Part shown: piece after piece, positions 49,672-58,821 of the stretch | Position numbering within the stretch: position 1 is the first letter of the stretch | Layout of the letters: each line of letters begins with the position of its first letter | Assembly: GCA_030054095.1 (NCBI GenBank) | Contig: JASGCO010000011.1 | Span: 1-64,000, forward strand | From: Sediminibacterium sp. | GTDB lineage: Bacteria > Bacteroidota > Bacteroidia > B-17B0 > Aurantibacillaceae | Length of the DNA stretch: 64,000 bases | Direction: 5' to 3' | Program-made: the position numbers and the translations under genes | Notes under the pieces: generated by a model | What the model was told of the DNA's origin: nothing | Database searches by the model: none | Seen by the model: only the letters and a program-made list of their open reading frames with translations

Positions 49672-52600
49672 ATGAAATATAGCATGAGAAAAATTACATT
49701 GTTACTTGTTGTAACCTTTTGTTACAATCTGAGTATTGGACAAACAAATAAAGAAAAAGTACTCTGGCTCTCGACAGGGAAGGTTTATCCGGATGCTAAT
49801 TTCGAGAAGGGTATTTTTAGTGAACCAAAACCAGCAGAGGTGTTTAATGGGGTTTATTACCGGTATATAGAATTTAATCAATTGCCTTCCGATGATCAAA
49901 AGAAACAACTGGAACGACTTGGGGTGCGATTGATGCAGTATTTACCCGAAAACACCTATATGGCGGCCTTGCAACCATCTGTTAATCAGAATGTGCTTGC
50001 CGGATTTGGTATCCGTTCGGTATTAACCATTAAACCTGAGTATAAATTGTTAAACGAGCTTCAGATAGCGCTTCAGGAGAAAAACTTTCCCGGCTATGCG
50101 GTAAAAGGAAACCAGATAGGGATTGGGTTTACGTATTACCCCAATCAATCTCATGAAGCAATACGTGCCTGGCTAAAATCGAACGGTTACGAAATAAGTT
50201 ATGAGGATCGATTCACCAACTGGTTTGTAGTTTGGGTAAATAAAAACGCCATTCTTAATTTTGTTAACCAGCCTTTTGTGTGTTCTGCTGAACTTACAGA
50301 CGATACCCCTCAGCCTGAAAACCTGGTAGGGCGTACATCTCACCGCAGCAATGCTATTTCTACATCTTATTCGGGGGGGCGTAAGTACAATGGCAATGGC
50401 GTGAAGGTGATGTTACAGGATGATGGTATCATTGGCCCTCATATTGATTATACAGGACGTTTGCCAATGCAGTTCCTAACAAGCAATTCGGGTGATCATG
50501 GCGATCATTGTGCCGGAATCATCATGGGGGCGGGCAACCGTAATCCAACCACGCGCGGTATGGCGTGGGGAGCAGATATTTATGTGTATGCAGCTTCTCC
50601 CAGTTATCAGGGCTTCGATAGTATAAATACCCATTATGGTAATTACGGGATTCGTATTATATCCACTTCATATTCTGATGGTTGTAATGCAGGTTATACC
50701 ACACGGGCCAGGCAATTGGATGTTCAAAACATGAATATGCCTCAGTTAATTCATGTGTTTTCAGCCGGAAATAACGGTACCGGCGATTGTGCATATGGCG
50801 CCGGTGCTGGTTGGGGTAATGTAACGGGCGGTCATAAGCACTCCAAAAATTCCATAGCGGTAGCCAATCTGGATTATCTGGATGGATTAAATTCTTCTTC
50901 GAGCCGGGGGCCGGCACATGATGGCCGCTTAAAACCGGAAATAAGTGCAGTGGGAACCAATGTGAATTCTACAACCAATCCCGATAATTATGTTTTAAAA
51001 ACAGGAACCTCCATGTCGTGTCCAGGTATTGCCGGTATTTTTGCACAACTCTACGAAGCTTATGCTACCTTAAACGGGAACGCTACTCCTCAAAGTGCTT
51101 TAATAAAAGCTATTATAATGAATTCGGCAGACGATCTTGGAAATGCCGGACCAGATTTCCGCTTCGGTTATGGCCGGGTAAACGCCCTCAACGCTGTTAA
51201 AGTTCTGGAAACTAATCAGTACCTGACTGGCAGCATAAGTAACGGAGGACTCAATACCCATACCATAGCAATTCCTGCCGGCGTGCGTCAGGTAAAAGTA
51301 ATGACCTACTGGCACGATCAACCGGCCGCGGTAAGTGCCGCAGTAGCCTTAGTCAACAATATCAACACAAGTTTAACTACACCCGCGGCAACTACCGTAA
51401 ATCCGCTGGTGCTCGATTTTACGCCAAATGCTACTAATCTGAATGCGCTTGCCACTCAGGGAACAGATGTACGGAATAATCATGAGCAAGTGGTGATAAA
51501 TAACCCATCTGCCGGAAATTATGTGTTACGTGTTAGTGGAGCATCTATCCCGTCAGGGCCTCAAAATTATGTGGTTACCTGGATGTTTTATATGGATGGA
51601 TATACCATAACTTATCCGATGGGAGGTGAAGGTTTTGTGCCCGGTGAAACAGAAACTATTCGTTGGGATGCGTTTGAAACAACTGGTAGTCAGACATTGG
51701 AATACACAACGAATAATGGTGCTACATGGAATTTATTAAGTAATGCTATTCCCGGGGGGCAACGATATTTTAACTGGACAGTACCTTCTGGTACTATTTC
51801 AGGGCAATGTAAGGTAAGAATTACCCGTGGTGCCTTTACCGATGAAAGCGATGCCGGTTTCTCTATTATTCCACTTCCAACCAATATTAGTGTTAATTGG
51901 GCCTGTCCTGATTCCGTTCGGTTAACCTGGACGGCAGTTCCGGGAGCTACGGCTTACGATGTGTTTAAACTTGGAAATAAATACATGGACTCTGTAGGCA
52001 CTGCGACTACCAATTTTTTTGTTATTCCGAATGTACTAAGTACTCAAACGCAATGGTTTAGCGTGAGAGCCAGAGGTGCTTCTTCAGCGGTTGGACGCCG
52101 GGCCAATGCTATACAGAAACTACCGGGTACATTTAATTGCCCTATTACAAACGATGCAGCCTGTAATAATTTAATAAGTCCATCAGGTACTCTGCCTTCT
52201 TGTCAAAATATCAGCGCGACTCCTGTAAGTATCGTATTGGCAAATGCTGGTATTAATACCCTAAGCAATGTTCCTGTATTTTACAGAGTAAATAATGGTC
52301 CTGTTGTAAGCGAATTGCATACAGGCGTAATAGCGCCAAGCGCTACGGTAGCGTATAATTTTACCACTACTGCCGCTTTTGGCGGACCAGCGACATATAC
52401 TATTAAGGCCTGGGCTAAATACGTGACAGATCCTAACGCAACGAACGATACTTCTTTTTCCGTGATATCTGTCATTAATGGTATAAATGCCGGATTACCG
52501 CTTACCGAGAATTTTGAATCCTTTGCATTATGCAGTACCAGTAACTCTTGTGCCACTGTTTGCGGCCTGGGTAATGGTTTTGTAAATGAAAACAATGTTA

Positions 52601-53313
52601 CCGCAGATCAGCACGACTGGAGGGTAAGCGAGGGATCGACGCCATCTGCCAATACAGGCCCTGATCTTGATTATACCCCAGGCACAACAACCGGTAATTA
52701 CGTATATCTGGAAGCCTCGCAGCCATGTGTAAATATCAGGGCAAATTTACTGAGTCCGTGTATGGATCTGGCAACCATTAATAATCCTATGTTAACGTTT
52801 GCTTACCACATGTACGGTGCTAACATGGGATCTCTAACACTGGATGTTCTGGCAAACGGTGTTTGGTACAATAATGTGTGGAGCATGAGTGGGAATAAAG
52901 GGAATACATGGTTTGTGGCGGCGGTTAATTTAGCACAGTGGGCAACACAAAAAGTGAATTTCCGCTGGAGAGGCGTAACAGGTGGCGATTTCGCTTCCGA
53001 TATGGCATTGGATGCAATTAGTGTACAAACAAATGTTGGGTTGACCGAGCATAGTATTGCTAAGGGAGTAACTGTATTCCCTAATCCGGGTAACGGTTTA
53101 TACAATTTACAGGTCAGTGATTTACAGAATGAAGTTGTCAGTTATGTCGTTACAGACTTGAATGGTAAACAAGTTCATTCATCTGTTTATCCTAAGCAAT
53201 CTGGTGAATTAAGTACTCAGGTAAACCTGGAGGAGCTGGCAAATGGTTTTTATACATTATCGGTTAAGAGAGGAGATGAGGCCATTATTCACATTAAACT
53301 ATGTAAATATTAG
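49672..53313 (+). CDS. Secreted subtilisin-like serine peptidase with T9SS C-terminal domain
   Basis: The 1213-residue S8 peptidase has a signal peptide and a propeptide-like region (about 20-215). The catalytic domain has Asp in MLQDDGIIGPHIDY, His in GDHGDHCAGIIMGAG and Ser447 in TGTSMSCPGIAG. A proprotein-convertase-like beta domain (about 515-640), fibronectin/Ig-like and adhesion-type domains follow. The C-terminus has VFPNPGNGLYNLQVSDLQ and NGFYTLSVKRGDE, typical of T9SS type A sorting. It would be exported through the T9SS and attached to or released from the cell surface. ATG 49684 is an alternative start. Confidence 0.93.
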   Translation: MKYSMRKITLLLVVTFCYNLSIGQTNKEKVLWLSTGKVYPDANFEKGIFSEPKPAEVFNGVYYRYIEFNQLPSDDQKKQLERLGVRLMQYLPENTYMAALQPSVNQNVLAGFGIRSVLTIKPEYKLLNELQIALQEKNFPGYAVKGNQIGIGFTYYPNQSHEAIRAWLKSNGYEISYEDRFTNWFVVWVNKNAILNFVNQPFVCSAELTDDTPQPENLVGRTSHRSNAISTSYSGGRKYNGNGVKVMLQDDGIIGPHIDYTGRLPMQFLTSNSGDHGDHCAGIIMGAGNRNPTTRGMAWGADIYVYAASPSYQGFDSINTHYGNYGIRIISTSYSDGCNAGYTTRARQLDVQNMNMPQLIHVFSAGNNGTGDCAYGAGAGWGNVTGGHKHSKNSIAVANLDYLDGLNSSSSRGPAHDGRLKPEISAVGTNVNSTTNPDNYVLKTGTSMSCPGIAGIFAQLYEAYATLNGNATPQSALIKAIIMNSADDLGNAGPDFRFGYGRVNALNAVKVLETNQYLTGSISNGGLNTHTIAIPAGVRQVKVMTYWHDQPAAVSAAVALVNNINTSLTTPAATTVNPLVLDFTPNATNLNALATQGTDVRNNHEQVVINNPSAGNYVLRVSGASIPSGPQNYVVTWMFYMDGYTITYPMGGEGFVPGETETIRWDAFETTGSQTLEYTTNNGATWNLLSNAIPGGQRYFNWTVPSGTISGQCKVRITRGAFTDESDAGFSIIPLPTNISVNWACPDSVRLTWTAVPGATAYDVFKLGNKYMDSVGTATTNFFVIPNVLSTQTQWFSVRARGASSAVGRRANAIQKLPGTFNCPITNDAACNNLISPSGTLPSCQNISATPVSIVLANAGINTLSNVPVFYRVNNGPVVSELHTGVIAPSATVAYNFTTTAAFGGPATYTIKAWAKYVTDPNATNDTSFSVISVINGINAGLPLTENFESFALCSTSNSCATVCGLGNGFVNENNVTADQHDWRVSEGSTPSANTGPDLDYTPGTTTGNYVYLEASQPCVNIRANLLSPCMDLATINNPMLTFAYHMYGANMGSLTLDVLANGVWYNNVWSMSGNKGNTWFVAAVNLAQWATQKVNFRWRGVTGGDFASDMALDAISVQTNVGLTEHSIAKGVTVFPNPGNGLYNLQVSDLQNEVVSYVVTDLNGKQVHSSVYPKQSGELSTQVNLEELANGFYTLSVKRGDEAIIHIKLCKY

Positions 53314-53368
53314 TTTGATGCGATGGAAGAACTGTTAGTGTTCATTAATATGATATAAGAATAAAACT

Positions 53369-53395
53369 AAAAAAGGGCTGTTTCAGCCCTTTTTT
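53369..53395 (+). terminator. Rho-independent terminator after the subtilase
   Basis: AAAAAAGGGCTG (53369-53380) pairs with CAGCCCTTTTTT (53384-53395) around TTT: a strong stem with a T-tail, 56 bases after the subtilase stop. Confidence 0.85.
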
Positions 53396-53445
53396 AGTTG
53401 ATGCCGCGAATCAATAACAATCGTAATTGATGGGATGAGATATAA

Positions 53446-53473
53446 AAAAACCACCTCGGCCGAGGTGGTTTTT
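53446..53473. terminator. Perfect 28-base palindrome, probable bidirectional terminator
   Basis: AAAAACCACCTCGG (53446-53459) and CCGAGGTGGTTTTT (53460-53473) are exact reverse complements. It lies just beyond the stop of the minus-strand Lys/Cys-rich gene, with T-runs on both strands. Confidence 0.8.
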
Positions 53474-53494
53474 AACGTATTTGCTAAAGTACTA

Positions 53495-53746
53495 TTATTT
53501 TTTCTCTTCAGCAGTTTTAGTAGCATCAGAAGTAGAAGCAGACGCTTCTCCTTTTTTCTTGCAGCAAGCTTTGGTTTCACCACCTTTAGCACAAGCTTCT
53601 TTTTTCTCACCGGCGCAAGCTTTACCTTCGCTTTTTTTGCAGCATTCTTTCTTTCCTTTTTTATCTTTATCGTCACCTTTTGTAGCGGCAACTGAAACAC
53701 TGCTTAGTAAACCTACGAAAGCAGCTAACATTAATACTTTTTTCAT
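53495..53746 (-). CDS. Exported Lys/Cys-rich small protein
   Basis: The 83-residue protein has a clear signal peptide (MKKVLMLAAFVGLLSSVSVA) and a mature part of almost only Lys, Cys, Gly, Glu and Ala. Cysteines come as CC, C, C and CC with KK or EK between (KKECCKKSEGKACAGEKKEA). It may bind metal ions or carry disulfides in the periplasm. Similar small proteins occur in Bacteroidota without assigned function. A terminator follows. The other open frames over it arise from its biased composition. Confidence 0.75.
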   Translation of the reverse strand: MKKVLMLAAFVGLLSSVSVAATKGDDKDKKGKKECCKKSEGKACAGEKKEACAKGGETKACCKKKGEASASTSDATKTAEEKK

Positions 53747-54002
53747 TTTTTTATTTTAACTAGTTAATAAGGTAAATGTAGTAAAGTTTAGACTATGGAA
53801 ATGTTAAAATACCCAAATTTCGGGCGCAAAAAATATGAAATATGTCACAGATATTTTGTTTAAAAAGTAATTGATGCAGCTCAAGGTATAAGGGAAACGT
53901 TCATAAAATTAAGTCGATTTTGTAAAACAAAAGACATAAACAGTAAAACCAAGTATTGTCTAAATTGTTTTATTTATTATTTTCAAGCCATCAAAACCAC
54001 CA

Positions 54003-54476
54003 ATGACTAAAAAACAACTTGTTCAGGATTTACAAACCTACATCGGGAAATTGATGGATTGCGAAACACTCTTTTTCAATTTATGTCAAAATGCTGACCC
54101 TGGTAAATCATGGAAATATGATCTGGAAGAAAGTGATTTGCTTTCATTTTTTTCAAGATATAGTGATGATATGGTATATAAGGTTATCATAGAATTTGAA
54201 AATCATATAAACGCTCCACCTTTCGGAGAAAAAGAAGTTCTGAGAAGTATCCTTGTGTTTAAACTGAACCCGGCTATGCTTGTTAATGAGCATAAGCCCC
54301 GGTATGACTTGCAGGATTACGCTAATGGTGATCCTGCCCGTTTTCATATTCTATACGGTGACTACAATTATGACTGTTTTGGAGATGTTATTGACCCTGA
54401 GCAATTGCCCGATCTTTTTTTTCAGGAGATTTATACGTCGCTAGGAAAGGCATTTGAAAAAGCTGTTTTAGATTAA
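54003..54476 (+). CDS. Hypothetical cytoplasmic protein
   Basis: The 157-residue acidic protein has no signal or membrane segment and no recognised family. It opens with a helix (KKQLVQDLQTYIGKLMDCE), has a beta-like middle (VYKVIIEFENHINAPPF, EVLRSILVFKLNPAML) and ends with a helix (LFFQEIYTSLGKAFEKAV). The coding frame is convincing in length and codon use. It precedes the TonB receptor by 56 bases. Confidence 0.6.
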   Translation: MTKKQLVQDLQTYIGKLMDCETLFFNLCQNADPGKSWKYDLEESDLLSFFSRYSDDMVYKVIIEFENHINAPPFGEKEVLRSILVFKLNPAMLVNEHKPRYDLQDYANGDPARFHILYGDYNYDCFGDVIDPEQLPDLFFQEIYTSLGKAFEKAVLD

Positions 54477-54532
54477 AGCCGCCTGTACGGTAAGCGTATC
54501 TAACTCCTTCAAAATAAAAAAGGAAGGGTAGT

Positions 54533-57070
54533 GTGTATAATAATTTAGTGTTATCTTCGTTAACTTATTTGTTTTTGAGAACGGTTGTACTAAATATTAT
54601 TTTTTTGCTGTTGCTGTTAGGTTCTGGTTTTGCTCAAACAGCCGAAATCAGTGGGTATCTTAAAGATGAAGCAGATCAACCGGTTGAAGGTGTTAGTGTG
54701 GGGGTTCAGGAAGATGTGAAATATGCTGCCAACTCAGACGCGAATGGATTTTACCGTTTAGTATTGCCTGCAGGAACAGAATATTCGCTTACATTTTACA
54801 GTATTAATTATGATAAGCAGGTTTTAAAAATAAAATTAAAACCAGATGAAAACCGCGTATTGTCTCTGAAAATGAGATTTAAAAATGCACTCTCGGAAGT
54901 AAGTGTTGACGGGGGGAAACGAGAGGTAGAGGTAACAAGGATAGATCCGAGGGTATTTACGCAGTTACCATCGGTAAGCGGCAATATAGAGGATTTAATT
55001 AAAACGCAGATAGGTGTCAGCAGTAATAACGAATTAAGTAGTGGTTACAGTGTGCGAGGCGGTAATTTTGATGAGAATCTGGTTTACGTGAACGATATAG
55101 AGGTTTATCGTCCGTTTTTAGCGCGAAGCGGACAACAGGAGGGGCTTAGTTTTGCTAATCCCGAAATGGTTAGTAACATTAATTTCAGTGCCGGAGGATT
55201 TGAAGCCCGGTACGGAGATAAACTCAGTAGCGTGTTGGATATTACCTATAAAAAACCATTGAAGTTTGGTGGTTCGGCATCTGCCAGTGTATTGGGGGGA
55301 AATCTGCACCTTCAGGGTGTTTCTAAGAACCGGCTTTTAGCCTGGAGTATAGGGTCGCGCTACAGAACCAATACTTATCTATTAAAGGGGCTCGATACCA
55401 AAGGCGAGTACCGCCCGCGTTTCATAGATGTGCAAAGTTTTCTAACCTTCGATTTTAATCCTAAGTTTAAACTGGAGTTCTTAGGAAATGTTGCCAGCAA
55501 TCGTTATCAGGTTATCCCGGCAAATCGCGAAACTACTTTTGGTACGGTGAATAACGCGCTTAAATTTACGGTGTATTTTGATGGCCAGGAATTAATGAAA
55601 TACACTACACTGATGGGAGGCTTAAGCGCCACTTACCTGCCCCATGCCAGGTTAAAATTAAAATTTATTACCTCGGCTTACAGAGCCAAAGAGGAAGAGT
55701 TGTACACTGTTCAGGGACAATACTATATAGATCAGCTGGAGGCAGATTTTGGTAAGCCAACGTTTGGACAGGTGGCGTATAACCGGGGAGTGGGAACTTT
55801 TTTGAATAACGGCCGTAATTATTTAACCGCTTTTGTGGCAAATACAGAGCATAAAGGCACGTATTACATTAATCAGCGAAGTGAGTTTTTGTGGGGCGCG
55901 CGTGTTCAGGCTGAACAAATTGAAGACCGTTTAGGTGAGTGGCGAATGATTGATTCGTCGGGTTACATCAGTCCTTATAGTTCTACTGCCATTGATTTGC
56001 AGGATGTTTACAAAACACGGATCAGCCTTATCAGCCAAAGAGCGCAGGGCTATGTACAATACAATAATACCTACACATTTGCGGATACCAGTTCTCTAAC
56101 ATTGACTGGTGGTGTGCGCAGTCATTACTGGACGGTGAACAAGCAGGTAGTGGTTTCTCCGAGGATAACTCTGGCGTATAAACCTAACTGGCGCCGCGAC
56201 TGGTTATTTCGCTTTTCAACCGGATTATATTATCAGCCACCGTTTTACAGAGAGATCCGTAACCTGCAGGGGCAGATTAATAAAGACGTAAAAGCGCAGC
56301 AGTCCATTCATTTTTTACTGAGCAGCGATTATAATTTCAGAATGTGGCAACGCCCTTTTAAACTGGTAATGGCAGGGTATTATAAGCAGTTAAATGCCAT
56401 TATTCCTTACGAGGTAGATAATGTGCGCATCCGGTATTTTGCTAATAATAATGCAAAAGGATATGCTACCGGATTAGATCTGCGCATCAACGGAGAGTTT
56501 GTAAAAGGTGTTGAAAGTTGGGCCAGTGTAGGCGTGTTGCAGACAAGGGAAAAGTCGCCGGATAACATACATTATATTTATTATAATAAGGATGGCGAAA
56601 AGATAGAGAAAGGACGGACATTCGATCAGGTAGCAACAGATAGTTCAAGAGTAGATCCCGGGTTTATTCCAAGGCCAAGTGATCAGTTGGTTACGTTTGG
56701 TTTGTTTTTTCAGGATTACCTGCCCAAGTTGCCGAGTTGTAAATTTAACCTGAATATTAATTTTGGTACCGGCCTGCCATTTGGTCCACCCAATCACCTT
56801 CGTTATCAGCAGGTGTTCCGTATGCCGCCTTACCGCAGGGTAGATGCTGGTTTTGCCTATAATATTTTAAAAGAAAACAGAGTTATGAAACGTAAAAATG
56901 TGTTTAATCATGTAAAAGATATATGGTTGTTTGCCGAGGTACTTAATATTTTACAGGTAAACAATACCGTGTCTTATACATGGGTACAGGATGTTACCGG
57001 GCAAACGTATGCTATTCCTAATTACCTGACCAACCGTCAGATTAACCTGAGATTGTACATTCATTTTTAA
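54533..57070 (+). CDS. TonB-dependent receptor-like protein with CarboxypepD_reg domain
   Basis: The 845-residue outer-membrane protein has a signal peptide (to GSGFAQ) and a carboxypeptidase-regulatory-like beta sandwich (ISGYLKDEADQPVEGVSVGV; about 38-120). A plug domain follows (IEDLIKTQIGVSSNNELSSG, YSVRGGNFDENLVYVNDIEV) and then a long beta-barrel ending in QINLRLYIHF. No SusD partner is adjacent, so its ligand may be a siderophore, cobalamin, peptide or glycan. GTG 54533 is supported by an upstream AGGAAGGG. Confidence 0.9.
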   Translation: MYNNLVLSSLTYLFLRTVVLNIIFLLLLLGSGFAQTAEISGYLKDEADQPVEGVSVGVQEDVKYAANSDANGFYRLVLPAGTEYSLTFYSINYDKQVLKIKLKPDENRVLSLKMRFKNALSEVSVDGGKREVEVTRIDPRVFTQLPSVSGNIEDLIKTQIGVSSNNELSSGYSVRGGNFDENLVYVNDIEVYRPFLARSGQQEGLSFANPEMVSNINFSAGGFEARYGDKLSSVLDITYKKPLKFGGSASASVLGGNLHLQGVSKNRLLAWSIGSRYRTNTYLLKGLDTKGEYRPRFIDVQSFLTFDFNPKFKLEFLGNVASNRYQVIPANRETTFGTVNNALKFTVYFDGQELMKYTTLMGGLSATYLPHARLKLKFITSAYRAKEEELYTVQGQYYIDQLEADFGKPTFGQVAYNRGVGTFLNNGRNYLTAFVANTEHKGTYYINQRSEFLWGARVQAEQIEDRLGEWRMIDSSGYISPYSSTAIDLQDVYKTRISLISQRAQGYVQYNNTYTFADTSSLTLTGGVRSHYWTVNKQVVVSPRITLAYKPNWRRDWLFRFSTGLYYQPPFYREIRNLQGQINKDVKAQQSIHFLLSSDYNFRMWQRPFKLVMAGYYKQLNAIIPYEVDNVRIRYFANNNAKGYATGLDLRINGEFVKGVESWASVGVLQTREKSPDNIHYIYYNKDGEKIEKGRTFDQVATDSSRVDPGFIPRPSDQLVTFGLFFQDYLPKLPSCKFNLNINFGTGLPFGPPNHLRYQQVFRMPPYRRVDAGFAYNILKENRVMKRKNVFNHVKDIWLFAEVLNILQVNNTVSYTWVQDVTGQTYAIPNYLTNRQINLRLYIHF

Positions 57071-57115
57071 TGAAGAAACAGTAATGCATCAATAACTTAA
57101 ACATAAAGCCGATAC

Positions 57116-57568
57116 ATGAAACATTATTCTTCTTTCGCTATTGACCAGTTTACGAGGCACTGTTTAAAGGATACTCAAGGATTTAACTGGCTGATGAATA
57201 ATGGCTATCAGGAACTAATAGCGACCCTCGACGCGATCCGCGATGATAAAAAAGCATTCCAGTACCTTATGAATCACAAACATTTTGAACTGGCTGCTTT
57301 TGTTAACGCGATATGGGAAGATGATAAGGCGTTTAAGTTTTTACTGGACGCTAAAGTTTTTGACTGGGCGGCTTGTGCTAATATTATCAATGGGGATGAT
57401 AAAGCGGAAGAGGTGTTAAACCGATTGAATAAAAAGCACTTTGTCTTGCTGGCACATGCCATTCAGAGCCGTATCCATGAAGATGGTGATCGTAATGTAA
57501 GTCCGTGGGGGGTATTGCAAAACCTGATGAATGTAAAAAAAGCGTTTAAAAAAGATGAGAATTATTGA
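57116..57568 (+). CDS. 25-residue-repeat helical protein
   Basis: The 150-residue protein has no recognised family but an internal repeat. Segments 20-44, 45-69, 70-94 and a weaker 95-118 share the pattern DKAFxxLMNxxxFELAAxxNAI. They probably stack as helical hairpins, a potential protein-interaction scaffold. It lies 45 bases after the TonB receptor stop and overlaps the next small gene by 14 bases. Confidence 0.65.
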   Translation: MKHYSSFAIDQFTRHCLKDTQGFNWLMNNGYQELIATLDAIRDDKKAFQYLMNHKHFELAAFVNAIWEDDKAFKFLLDAKVFDWAACANIINGDDKAEEVLNRLNKKHFVLLAHAIQSRIHEDGDRNVSPWGVLQNLMNVKKAFKKDENY

Positions 57569-57782
57569 TAGTATTCCGCACCAGAGTATGACCATAAGTA
57601 TTTTTCAGATGAATGATAAATACATGGTAAAGTTTGAAGCCGGGCCTATGGAACAAACGTTTAAATTTCTTGTGGAAGAGGTTAGAACCGTAGAGCAGTT
57701 AAAAGAGAAAATCACTGCAGATTTTATTGAAAAGGTAAGACTACGGTTTAATGATATGTTTCTCCAGCTAAAAGCTGTATAG
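57555..57782 (+). CDS. Small hypothetical protein
   Basis: The 75-residue protein has alternating strands (MTISIFQMNDKYMVKFEAGP) and a terminal helix (EQLKEKITADFIEKVRLRFN). No family is recognised. The start may be ATG 57555, overlapping the repeat protein, or ATG 57588. The spacing suggests co-transcription. Confidence 0.6.
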   Translation: MRIIDSIPHQSMTISIFQMNDKYMVKFEAGPMEQTFKFLVEEVRTVEQLKEKITADFIEKVRLRFNDMFLQLKAV

Positions 57783-57790
57783 AACTAAAG

Positions 57791-57976
57791 CTACTTTATC
57801 CCTTTTTCATTTGCCTGCTTTTTTCTGTGGCCATCAATCATCTGGTTGATGACTTTTTCTCTCAGATTTTTCCTTCTTAATGTATCATTGAGGTCTTGCG
57901 ATGAATGTAAATAACCCGTAAAGAGAGAGTAAACGTTCCAAGATGGAAGGAACTGTTTTTTTAAGCATTTATCCAT
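57791..57976 (-). CDS. Doubtful small hypothetical protein
   Basis: A 61-codon frame from ATG 57976 encodes a basic peptide ending LREKVINQMIDGHRKKQANE. A longer start at 58054 would run into the oppositely oriented gene at 58049, so I use the internal ATG. It has no recognised family, and composition alone is weak support. Confidence 0.3.
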   Translation of the reverse strand: MDKCLKKQFLPSWNVYSLFTGYLHSSQDLNDTLRRKNLREKVINQMIDGHRKKQANEKGIK

Positions 57977-58012
57977 TAACTTAAGTGAACGAACGGACGC
58001 ATAAAGGCAAAC

Positions 58013-58020
58013 TAATTTTG
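58013..58020 (+). promoter_or_regulatory. -7 box of the outer-membrane barrel gene
   Basis: TAATTTTG matches TAnnTTTG exactly and lies 28 bases before ATG 58049. No clear -33 TTTG is visible at the usual distance. Confidence 0.5.
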
Positions 58021-58048
58021 CAGTATTGTTTAACAAGTTATAAAAGAT

Positions 58049-58675
58049 ATGCAAAAGAAATGGTTATTTATCGCTTTTATTCTCGTATTGACGAATTCAG
58101 CGCAACTCAAAGCACAGTACAGTAAACAAGACAGTACCTATAAAAAGTGCTTTATCGGAAGTAGTTTTTTTTTACTGGGCAATTTGTCATCGGTCAATAA
58201 GCCCGATTTCGGGCAACTTAATTTCGGTTACAGACTTACGCGTAAAGATGCGATAACGCTTGAACTAAGAACCTGGAAATATGCATGGCCTTTGGGGATT
58301 AATCCTCTGACAAATAAAGCCTACGGAACACCGGAAGAAAAATTTCCGGGATACATTCGCGAGTTTGGCTTTGCACTTGCTTACCAACGGTTTTTGTGGA
58401 AAGGATTATATGCCGAACTTAATGTAATGAATGCCTGGCAAACCTTTGTGAATGATGATGGTAAAAAGATGGATAATGGGTTTCAGATTTTCAATACTTA
58501 CAGAGTAGGGTATCACATCAAACTTTTCAAGGACAGGTTTTTTATACAACCTTCTATCGCAATTACACACCGTCCTTATCACACTAAAATGCCAGATTCA
58601 TTTAAGCAGACTGATGATAAATGGCCTAAGTTCCTTTATGGAGAACCCGGACTTCATTTTGGGTTTAATTTTTAA
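58049..58675 (+). CDS. Outer-membrane beta-barrel-like exported protein
   Basis: The 208-residue protein has a signal peptide (IAFILVLTNSAQLKA) and alternating amphipathic strands with aromatic girdles (FGFALAYQRFLWKGLYAELN, IFNTYRVGYHIKLFKDRFFI), ending in LHFGFNF. This fits a small outer-membrane barrel ending in an aromatic residue. No family or function is recognised. Confidence 0.7.
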   Translation: MQKKWLFIAFILVLTNSAQLKAQYSKQDSTYKKCFIGSSFFLLGNLSSVNKPDFGQLNFGYRLTRKDAITLELRTWKYAWPLGINPLTNKAYGTPEEKFPGYIREFGFALAYQRFLWKGLYAELNVMNAWQTFVNDDGKKMDNGFQIFNTYRVGYHIKLFKDRFFIQPSIAITHRPYHTKMPDSFKQTDDKWPKFLYGEPGLHFGFNF

Positions 58676-58764
58676 TCTTATAAATATTTGATTACATGGA
58701 TACTATTTAATGGTACAGGGTAACGTCTGATGACTACAATAAAACAGAAAGGAATGAGAATAAT

Positions 58765-58795
58765 AAACCCCGTTACCAAATTGTGTACGGGGTTT
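58765..58795. terminator. Bidirectional terminator hairpin
   Basis: AAACCCCGT (58765-58773) pairs perfectly with ACGGGGTTT (58787-58795) across 13 bases, between the convergent barrel and PLP-enzyme genes. Confidence 0.75.
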
Positions 58796-58821
58796 ATAAG
58801 GAATGTCTAGTATATGTTCAG

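Noticed and set aside
53383-53700. Long frames on both strands over the Lys/Cys-rich gene
   Set aside because: They result from the biased AAA/TTT composition; only the frame with a signal peptide is credible.
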